A stretch of DNA of 20,919 nt from NCBI GenBank assembly GCA_040143965.1, contig JASJQH010007093.1, forward strand, positions 1-20,919, given 5' to 3'. The position numbers and the translations under genes were made by a program. The DNA is from Basidiobolus ranarum (lineage: Eukaryota; Basidiobolomycota; Basidiobolomycetes; Basidiobolales). The notes below the pieces were generated by a model. It did not search any database, was not told the origin of the DNA, and saw nothing but the letters and a program-made list of their open reading frames with translations. Below, piece by piece: positions 1 to 8,900 of this stretch (position 1 is the stretch's first letter; each line of letters starts with the position of its first letter).

Positions 1-1
1 T

Positions 2-1300
2 GAAGGAAAGATCACCTATTTTGGAGAGACTGAGAAAGCAGTCAACTACTATGCTTCCATTGGATATCAGTGCCCAATGTACACCAATCCCGCTGATTAT
101 ATCTTCATGAATGTTCTCTTTCAGTTTGAGTCGACCACAGCCTCAGGCTCAAGACAAGACTCCAGAATAGAGAGCGACATGGCAGAGAAGCAACGACTCA
201 CCAATGTAATCACTGGTTGGGAACAGTCGGCTGAAGCTCATGAATTGTTCAAAACATCCCAAAATCCTATAGGAAACCCGATCACAGCGCGCATGCTGAA
301 ATATCGTAGTAAATTTGGCACTCAATTTCAGTTTCTTTTCAAGAGAGCCTGGAACAACGTTCTTCGTAACAAAATGATCTTCAAAGCACGACTAGGACAA
401 ACAGTATTTTTCGCAGTTCTGATCGGATTAATCTACCTTCAGATTCCCAGAAAGAGCTCGGTTTCAGCTCAAATTCAAGTAAGTATTAGTTAGTTTTGAG
501 TTTACACTGCACCACTCCTCGTTCAATCAACTAACTCTGCTATTTCACTCTTTGCTTATTATTAGGATTACTCTGGTTCTCTATTCTTCATCTGTGTTAA
601 TGGTTTCTTCTCCACAGTAATGCCTTTGTTGTCAGTATTTGCTGAAGAGCGAGCTGTGTTCCAACGTGAACATGGAAGTGGTTACTACACCCTGAAGTCG
701 TACTACTTTTCGAAAATTATTGTGGAACTTCCAATCAATCTTTTCATCCCCGTGATTTTCTCAACCATTACTTACTGGATGATAGGATACCAAACAGATG
801 CAGGCAAATTCTTCATTTACATGTTAGTCAACGTAGTCATGTCATTGGTGGGCTCAGCAATTGGTATGTTCATTGCCAGTTTATTCAAGCAATTACAAGT
901 GGCATTGGCCGTTGTTCCGTTGATTGTTCTCCCTTTGATGATGTTTGGAGGTCTCTTCTTGAATAACGGTAGTGCACCAGTGTATCTTGGTTGGATCCAG
1001 TGGATCAGTCCGATCAAGTATGGGTTTGCGGCGTTATCCAAGAACCAGTTCACCGGACTTGTGGTTAATGGAGAAGCAGTAGGAGAACAGCAACTTCAGA
1101 GCCTTTCACTGGATGGAGGATTTTCCATTTTCATAAATATTGTGATGATGTTGGTCATCTACGTTGTAATGCAAGTATGCGCTTTCCTCTCGTTGTACAG
1201 ATTGGTGAATTCCGGAGGTGGACAAAAGTTACAAACTAGGAAGGAGCTTAAAAACCAGTTATTGAGCAATCCACAATCTGAATACACAGTCAAGATGTAA
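2..1300 (+). CDS. ABCG (white/PDR-half) family ABC transporter, C-terminal part
   Basis: Partial gene, open at the left window edge. Exons 2-478 and 566-1300 are joined by an 87-nt phase-0 intron (GTAAGT...TTAG); about 403 residues are present. The first residues (GKITYFGETEKAVNYY, then CPMYTNPADY) match the stretch just after the nucleotide-binding domain of ABCG half-transporters, so the Walker A/B part lies outside. The rest is an ABC2-type membrane domain: a first helix at FFAVLIGLIYLQI, the exon-2 start DYSGSLFFICVNGFFS, the FAEERAVFQREHGSGYY segment typical of ABCG proteins, and later helices rich in V/I/L/M. It ends in a short basic cytosolic tail. By family it would be a membrane exporter that dimerises; the substrate (lipid, sterol or xenobiotic) cannot be told. 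It converges with the CTP synthase gene, stop to stop, 299 bp apart. Confidence 0.93.
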
Positions 1301-1359
1301 TTTTATAAGATTTTCCCAAAGCTATCATTTCACAATCCGTACATATAATTTTGTATCCC

Positions 1360-1365
1360 AATAAA
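1360..1365 (+). terminator. Probable polyadenylation signal of the ABCG gene
   Basis: AATAAA lies 60 nt after the ABCG stop codon; a second AATAAA follows at 1384-1389. Assignment rests on position and hexamer only. Confidence 0.45.
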
Positions 1366-1599
1366 CCAACATAACCCATGTTTAATAAAAGCAAACTAAT
1401 GATTTCCCAAGAAAATGTTTATTTGTAGTAAGCTTGCCAAATGATTCGGATATTCCTATAGAATATATATAATTATAGTGGCTTTTTTTCTCATTCTTTT
1501 TTTAAAAAAATATCGAGATATGACTCTATGCTAATAAGTGGAACAGGAAGGAAATAGGTTGAATATACATGCGTTGAAACTTATATAATGGGGTCAAAT

Positions 1600-3528
1600 T
1601 TAGTTAGTCTCTCCCAAAATCTTGTTAACAGAGAGACCTTCGGAATCGGAGTCAGAATCGTATTGAGTGAAGTTATTGGATTCCAAATATTGATCAAGTT
1701 TACCGGCAGCGGCAAGAACAAGACCAACGAAAGGAGGAGAGGGCTTCAATGGTCTGGTAATGTATTCAGGATGGAATTGAGCAGCAACGAAATAAGGATG
1801 ATCCTCTTTCTCCATGATGATCATTCTTTGACCGGCCTCATCACGTCCAATAAACTTGAGTCCATTGGCTTCTAAAGTCTCAATGTAGGCAGGGTTGATC
1901 TCATATCTGTGACGATGACGTTCCTCAACAATCTTGACACCCTTGTACAATCTACGGATCTTGCTGTTTTCGGTACCATCTTGGAAGATGGTAGGGCGAA
2001 CACCGAGACGCATAGTACCGCCAAGATGAGTCTTGGAGATTTCTGGCATATTGATGACAATAGGATGAGGAGTGTCTTCGATGAACTCAGCAGAGTGAGC
2101 ATTCTCAAGACCCAAGACATTACGAGCAAACTCAGTGGCAGCGAGTTGAAGACCCAAACAGATACCGAGGAAAGGAATATTGTGTTCACGAGCCCACTTG
2201 ATAGCGAGCATCTTACCCTCAGTACCACGAATACCAAAACCACCAGGAACCAAGATACCATCAGCGGAGCATACTGATTGCCAAGAATCGTGATATTTGA
2301 TGGGATCCTTGTTTTGAGCTTCAGGTTCGAGGTCAGATCCTTCGACCCACTTGATGTTAAGCTTCAAGTTGGCAGAGAGGGAAGCATGCTCCAAGGCCTT
2401 GACAACGGAGCAATAAGAATCGTGCAAGAAAGTGTACTTGCCAACCAATGCAATGGAAACCTCTTGCTGGGGGCGATCATGTCTGAGAGCAACTTGTCTC
2501 CATTTACTCCACAATTCATGTCCTTGACGAACCATGGATGGTGAAATGTTGATAGAGTCCAAGTTAAGTCTCTTGCGAAGGGTATCCAAAGCACCTTGTT
2601 GTTGGAGCAACAAAGGAACGTGATAGATAGAGGAAACATCACGAACGGCGAGAACACACTCAGGGTTTACGTGACAGAACATAGAGATCTTGTCACGAAT
2701 TCCCTCGTCAAGGGGCTTGGAACTACGGCAAGCGATAAAATCGGGGTTCAAACCGAGACCACGCAAATCACGAATACTAGCTTGAGTAGGCTTAGTCTTC
2801 TGTTCACCAACGGAACCGACAACTGGGATCAAGGAAACGTGAATCAACGCGAAATTCTCGTGACCAACACGGAATTGGAATTGACGCATAGCTTCGACGA
2901 ATGGAGCAGATTCAATATCACCGACAGTACCACCCAATTCGATGATGCAAACGTCAGGCTCTTCACCGCTATCGTCAACAGGATTCTTGCTTACGGTCTC
3001 AACCCAGTCTTGAATGGCATCGGTGATATGGGGGACAACTTGGACAGTCTTACCCAAGTAATCACCCTTTCTTTCCTTTTCGATGACATTTCTGTAAACC
3101 TTTCCAGTAGTAATATTGTTTTCCCTGGACAAAGTAACATCCAAGAATCTCTCGTAGTTACCAAGATCCAAGTCAACTTCACCTCCATCATCAAGTACGA
3201 AGACTTCACCTAATGATCGAAAGAAATCATGTTAATGTTTAGGCGAAACGTAACAGATGGAAGAGGTTATCCATTGAGCCATCACATCGAGTGCTGCTCG
3301 TATCAATTTCCGAAGAATTTATTTACAATGCACACGGACACGTTAAAATGCAAACATACCGTGATCAAGAGGGCTGAGAGTACCAGCGTCAATGTTCAAG
3401 TAAGGATCGATCTTGATGGCGGTTACTCTGAGACCAAGGGTCTTGAGCAACAAGCCGGTAGAAGAAGCAATAATACCCTTGCCAATACCGGAGATAACAC
3501 CACCAGAGACCAAAATGTATTTAACCAT
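1600..3528 (-). CDS. URA7: CTP synthase (glutamine-hydrolysing), complete, two exons
   Basis: Catalyses UTP + ATP + glutamine to CTP, the last step of pyrimidine nucleotide synthesis. Exon 1 is 3528-3360 and exon 2 is 3209-1600; the 150-nt intron (GTATGT...TTAG) splits the Gly57 codon. The product is 592 aa, normal for eukaryotic CTP synthase. The N-terminal synthase domain opens with [18 protein letters not shown] (P-loop region, residues 7-18) and contains [20 protein letters not shown] (58-77), [16 protein letters not shown] (105-120) and [11 protein letters not shown] (147-157). The C-terminal class I glutamine amidotransferase domain has the nucleophile Cys407 in GICLGLQ, and His536 and Glu538 in QFHPEY. 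The tail (about 573-592) is acidic and serine-rich (YDSDSDSEG), a possible phosphorylation site as in yeast CTP synthases (inference). Long plus-strand ORFs across this gene are antisense shadows. Confidence 0.97.
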
Positions 3529-3595
3529 GATAGTTTAAATTAAATTGAATATTACAAGAGGAAAATGTGAATGAAGATCTGAAGGTATCTAACAG

Positions 3596-3616
3596 CCCGA
3601 ACGCTATCTGTTCGGG
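3596..3616. promoter_or_regulatory. Perfect 7-bp GC-rich hairpin upstream of CTP synthase
   Basis: CCCGAAC, a 7-nt loop, then GTTCGGG form a perfect inverted repeat 68-88 nt upstream of the CTP synthase start. If transcription starts further upstream it would be a stem-loop in the 5' UTR; otherwise it could be a dyad protein site. Function is unknown. Confidence 0.4.
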
Positions 3617-4086
3617 AAAGAAAGGATGAACGAAACGAGTCAATTTGTACTTTTCCAAATCCCAGTAACTGACATCTATCCCCCCTGTAATTTTTTTTCT
3701 CACTCTTAGGGGTAATCGAAAGTGCAGCAGTATTTTTTTTTGCGATGAGAAGAATTGATATTTGGAATTTCTCAATGAATGATCGTATTTCTAAAATAAA
3801 CCATAAATAATATCTAATTTCTGGAAAACCACTCAACAAGTCCACCAATAATCAAAGCCATCCAATGAAAGCCAACCAATAAAACTCTTTTGCGCGAAAA
3901 AAAAATTGTTTTTTTCAAATGGTCTCACGTTAACTTCAATTGAATTGCGAAGATATAGTGATTCAATTGATCGCGAAACAAGCCTAAAATTAATCGATTG
4001 TTTCATATCGATTGGATTCACTTAAAAGCATTGCATATTTGCTTAAATGCAATAAATAAACGACCACATGATTCGATAGAAAAAAG
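3617..4086. other. Intergenic region: CTP synthase promoter side and tRNA 3' flank
   Basis: No gene is seen. The stretch holds the probable CTP synthase promoter, with poly-T/poly-A tracts at about 3691-3698, 3731-3740 and 3898-3915. Next to the tRNA it holds an A-run (4080-4085) that is a T6 run on the minus strand, suitable as the RNA polymerase III terminator of the tRNA gene. Confidence 0.5.
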
Positions 4087-4159
4087 CAACCCAGCCGGGG
4101 GTCGAACCCGGGACTTTCCGCTTAGGAGGCGGACGCTCTATCCACTGAGCTACGAGGTC
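4087..4159 (-). tRNA. tRNA-Arg (anticodon CCT)
   Basis: A 73-nt cloverleaf without intron, read on the minus strand from 4159. The acceptor 5' arm is GACCTCG and the D arm is GCTC/GAGC with loop AGTGGATA. The anticodon stem TCCGC/GCGGA closes loop CTCCTAA, giving anticodon CCT, which reads AGG. The variable loop is AAGTC and the T arm CCGGG/CCCGG has loop TTCGACC. The discriminator is G and CCA is not encoded, as expected for a eukaryotic nuclear gene. The acceptor stem is imperfect: one C-T mismatch at the sixth pair plus G-T wobbles at pairs 1 and 5. A T6 stretch follows directly on the minus strand. Confidence 0.92.
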
Positions 4160-4710
4160 TTGGCTTGAAAAGTTAAAGAGAAAATGTAAGATGTCATTCA
4201 AAAATATTGATATGCTTCTTGCAACTGTAGAGTTTTAAATATGTTTCCGCGGATGGAAAAGTTCCATGATATGTTGAATTTAATAAAATAAAATCCAGCA
4301 AATAGCTGGGGAGTGGTGGTTTTTTTGAAGCGTAATCATTTTTCATTTATGGGTTCTAATCGGCCATAGATGATCACGTATTTTAATGTAGTATTGACAT
4401 AAATTATGCATATAATTAACATTCTATATGCTTTTAGTTATAAGAAGCTAATGATAGTTAGAATATTGATTAGTTTACATCTTGATTCCAATCATGAATA
4501 GGTTAAACCATAAAATATAAAGATTTAAATTATACTATGCCGAAGTTTTTGAGGACTAAACACAAAATGAGTGACCTCTTGCAATATCCCTAAAAAATTC
4601 AACTTTACAATTGTGCTGGTGATGATACAAAAATTTTGACGAAATTAGTCGGTGTTAATACTTTCTGCTAAGGTATCGACAGTCTTTACCAGAGTTTTAG
4701 TATACCAAGC
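4160..4710. other. Intergenic region, AT-rich
   Basis: No coding region or RNA gene is recognised. It separates the tRNA 5' end from the bS21m start and should contain the bS21m promoter. I see no clear TATA box or other named element. Confidence 0.5.
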
Positions 4711-5227
4711 ATGTTGATAAATCTGTGCAAAAACACTTTGGTTAAGTTGGGACCTGTTACCAGCTCAGCTGTTAATACTTCCCGCGCTACTTCAGCCTAC
4801 ATTCAAACTTCAGGATATAGTTCTTTCTCCTCTTACCTTTCTTCCACCGAGAAGGCAGAAAAAACCAAAACATCTGCAGTTGAAACACCCGGCTTTGAGC
4901 AAGATTTTGAAGCAGGAATCTCACAAGGTCGTTCTGTCGCCGTTCACAATGGAAATGTATTGCAAGCTTATCGTCGTTTGAATAACATTATCAAAGATAA
5001 TAATATTCGTAAGGAACTTCGTCAAAACGAATACTTTGAAAGACCTTCCGTCAAAAAGCATCGTCTTGCCGTTGAACGTAATCGTCGTCTTTTCCAGAGA
5101 GTTATCTCCAAGAAGGTTGCCCTAGTTATGCAGATGAAGAATAGGTACGTTCCAAAGTCTTATCGCTTTGTTAATATACTAAACTTTCTTTCTATTTTCC
5201 TATGCACCACCAAACAGAGGAATGTAA
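4711..5227 (+). CDS. MRP21: Mitochondrial small-subunit ribosomal protein bS21m, two exons
   Basis: Exon 1 is 4711-5144 and exon 2 is 5218-5227. The 73-nt intron (GTACGT...ACAG, with branch-like ATACTAAAC) leaves a tiny last exon encoding the final residues, giving 147 aa. Residues 1-45 are rich in Ser/Thr with few acidic residues, as in a mitochondrial targeting sequence. Residues 74-145 form the bS21 domain: RSVAVHNGNVLQAYRRLN, then ENEYFERPS-type spacing (NEYFERPSVKKHRL), then the basic helix VERNRRLFQRVISKK. The protein is a component of the mitochondrial 30S-like subunit head/platform. Without the intron the ORF would run on for about 50 non-conserved residues; splicing ends it at MKNRGM, the usual place for this family. 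Confidence 0.9.
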
Positions 5228-5989
5228 ATGATTTTACCAGGATTACAGTATGGATTACATATATATCGAAAGGTACACTCTTGAAGTACGTATAGACTTC
5301 ACCCTTTGATGTTTCTTTCATAGAAAAGCAAATTCCTTGGCACCATCTTGCATTTATTCAAACATTCATTTAAAATACATTATATAAAACCCACTTTACC
5401 AACTGAACGTATGATGTTGGTGAATCCACTTTTATGCATACTAAAGCTGACTTTTTGGATATTCATTTGATTAAACATAATCAGACCAGTCGGTATTACC
5501 CAACGGTGCATAAAGGTAATTACCTCCGATATCCGGTAACGGTAAATTGCGGGGTAACTACTTTTGTGAGTGTCTCATGTATTGCCATTTCTCAACAAAC
5601 TAAGGCTTTCAGGGTAGGAAAGGCTTGCAAATGGAGGTGTCATCGGTTTATTTGCACTCATTGGCATGTAGCTGACATAACTCGCCTATTCTGATTGATT
5701 AAATGATATCATTCCTTATAGCATGATGAGCATGACTGCGTTCCATACTTGGTTTGGCGCAGTAGTGGGCAGCTACTTAAGAGTGATGAATGTTTATCCT
5801 ACCAAGACCAATTTCATTGAAAATTTATGATACCAGCCGAAATAACGGCTAGTTTAAAACTTGTTAAATAGAAGCAACAACTAGAATTTGAAAAACACAA
5901 TACCTCGCTCAATTCAGTAAACGTAAGGTCAATACTTGTACAAATACCAAACTTTATAGTACTAAGATGTCACAAAAGGTGGTGTAAAA
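5228..5989. other. Intergenic region upstream of the DNA methyltransferase gene
   Basis: Contains the bS21m 3' end and the probable methyltransferase promoter. An 86-codon ORF at 5434-5694 shows no family features and is not called. A 10-bp palindrome GGTAATTACC lies at 5515-5524. No RNA gene or mobile element is recognised. Confidence 0.5.
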
Positions 5990-8900
5990 ATGGATGGAAT
6001 AAAGAATACTCGAACTATACAAAGAGAATACATTCTTGAATCTACAAAAAGGTCTGACGAAGCTTCAAGTTCAGTTCAAGAAAACACTTACCAAGAATAT
6101 TCCTTGGATAACAAAGATAGTTCCCTCACTTCTTGCGTTAATCCCACCAATAGTCCTACTACTACCCCAAAAGATACTATTTCAGCTGAAGCATCTAAGA
6201 GAAAGAGGACATTGCTTGAAGAGCCAGTATTGGTGGTCATTCCCAAACGTGATGTTTCTTGTAGAACTGTAGTTACTGGGGAAGAAGCAGTTATCGTTAA
6301 GTTATTGGTATGTCTTGTCTTTCTTGTTTCTATAATGTTCATAAAATAATCCGATCTCGTGAAAAGATAAACTCTTTATCAACAGAAGCAGTACAGGAAT
6401 CTGAGGAAGGTTATCATGAATGTTTCTTGGATGACTTTACAATCTACAACAAAAGAGGCAAAGTAGTTGAATTAATAGATAATGTAGATTGCGAGGTCTA
6501 CTTTGAAGGCCTCTTGTCTGTCGCAAGTAATACGTTACTGCAATTCAAATGCCAAAAGGTAGAAATGGACGGTTGTCAATAGAGTGAATCAGGTTGCAAG
6601 TTGACATGGATTTTTCTAACTCCTCTAGGGTGCATTTGGTATCTTCTCTATCGGAGGCTATGGGACTAATATTTCAAGGCCTATAATCTGGGTAAAATCC
6701 ACAGTACATGACGATACTTGGTATCTTTTGAAAAGCCCATCCGCACGATACTTCAAAACTTGGGAAAGTTTTTATTGGAAGGCGCAATTTACGAAATATA
6801 TCATGTAACATGGGTTTTTTGTTATGAATTCATAAGAAGTTACTCAAATATTATATTCTAGCGACTTCGTACAAGAGATGCCGGATAGACCTTTCAGCGA
6901 TGTCCAAGGTGATACTTTCCATAGTCTCTAATTGCTTGATCAATTCTCTTAATGGTTGTAAAATTAGATTTGCTTTATAAATGGCTTTATACAACTTACA
7001 AAAATGATGGTAAAGTCTCTCTAGCCTCACTCGTTGATTGCTCATATATCCAACACTTTATTATTTATAAAATTAGATTATCTCGAAGAATCGATGTCCC
7101 GAATAAGAGAGGGTGAGGTTATGGTTTCCTGCCTTGGGTAAAGCGGCTCAAACTAACGACATCACTTTCCAGAGGATATAGGTTTCATGATGGCTACCAA
7201 TGGCGATTTCTTGCTATCTCAAGTTCGTTAACCTCTGTCAGTTGTTTGCTTTGACTCTACACGGATTCTTACCGTTGTCATTATTAGGTACTCTCTTTAG
7301 GAGAAGATTTCGCACAATTACCTTTCTTTCAAAGTATATTGAAATCTGATGTTTATGATGATAAAATATCTAATCAGCATATGTTATTGCTTGCGTAATA
7401 GATTCCCGCATTGGTAAAAAAGAACGTGCTTCGACGAAGCGAAAGGTATGGCTTCTCCTCAATAGCTCCACTTTCTATTTTACATTAACATTAAGTGTTT
7501 ACAGTGTTTGGAGAACACCTCTGTTACGCCCAAAGTCATGTCTTGGTTCGAGGGCTTATTTGGGCATCATATACATAAGATCAACATTCCGAGTTTGTGT
7601 ATTTTCCTTGGTTGCTTGTGAGAGTTGCATGACTAACTTCCTTTATTTGATCTAGCGAGTCTGCCCAATTTCAAAACAGAAGCAATGGATATGGATATTC
7701 CATTGGGTAGTATGTCTGATCAAATCACTAGGTTTGATCAGGAGTATTTGCCTTTGGAGATTGAGTGGAAAGAGCCGATTTCAATTGAGGAAGGGATCTA
7801 CAACGAGGTCGTGTGTGGAGGATTATCAATCAAAATAGGGGACGTTGTGGAGCTATACCGTAAAGAATTGACGAGCTGGGACTCGGTGGGCGGGCGCTGG
7901 ATAGCTCAAATAACCCAACTCCTCAAAGACGACGAGGGCGGATACTACCGGATGGTTTGGCTCTATTCTCGTTGCCAAACCGTCATAGAAGATATTCAGA
8001 TCCATCCATCCAAAGAGGTTGCGCGATATTTTGGATCTGTGGGGATTTTCATTGGCACTAATGCATCCTTTCTTGTAGTTGTTTTACACGGTGTTCTGTC
8101 AATGCGATGATTACCAGTCGATTGGTTGTATAAAACGAAAATGCGTGGTGTTGTTCCACAGCAGTACTTGTCCAGGTAATATACAGCTCTTACTTTCAAA
8201 AGGATTTCTGATTACTGAGGGTTCTGTATCGTGCTTGAAGATATCCCACACGTGTATTTTTGTAGGTTTTTTTATGATCACCTGAATGGCTGCTTTTGGG
8301 ATCTTGACCGAGAGGAAATATCTAATTCGGAGCAAGTCTTGGTATGTGGCTGTGCAACCTTCTTAGATTCCGTTGTATCGAAAGCCGAGATTTATGATAT
8401 CAAGCAATATCATGTTGGGGATACCCTTTTGATTAAACCAGCTCAACCAAACGGACTGTTTATTTACAGCGTATGTGAGGTTACCCAAGTGGATACTACG
8501 CTGAACCAACTCACAGTGAGGTTCTTTATCAATGCCAGGGAAACATACACTACGAATCAACCAAAGATGGAAGAACCTGCTATAAATGAGCTCTATTATT
8601 GCAACCAACTCGATATACTGGGCATCACGGAGTTGTATAGAATTGGTGGATATTGTTATGTGGAATATCGCAAGCCGAACTCTCCGCTCTCAATTAATTT
8701 ACAACATAATGGCGCAGGATTACAGGTATTTCGTTTGATTTTATTAACCCCACTCTATCGCAAGTTGTTACTGAGTTTTCCTATTTTATATTCTTAGTAT
8801 TTTTTCTCATATCGACTCCAAGACAGAGTTATCACCGGAATAGACAGCACTATAGAGAGGCGCTTTTTGTCTTACCTACAAAAGAATAAGGACGTGGAGA

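Noticed and set aside
1588-3213. Several long plus-strand ORFs (1588-1875, 1909-2277, 2278-2544, 2596-3213) opposite CTP synthase
   Set aside because: They lie antisense to a complete, highly conserved gene and have no family features; their openness follows from the codon use of the real gene.
3229-4021. ORFs around the CTP synthase start and intron (plus 3229-3543; minus 3521-4021)
   Set aside because: They are antisense to exon 1 or sit in AT-rich promoter DNA; low-complexity Phe/Ser/Leu composition and no conserved motif.
5434-5694. 86-codon ORF between bS21m and the methyltransferase
   Set aside because: No recognisable motif, no splice partner that extends it and no polyadenylation context; length is within chance for this composition.
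7334-7401. Reading exon 7 onward without splicing (a 36-codon continuation to the stop at 7396)
   Set aside because: It ends in two stops and cannot join downstream exons; a 68-nt GTATAT...ATAG intron with a CTAAT branch joins the basic linker in phase.
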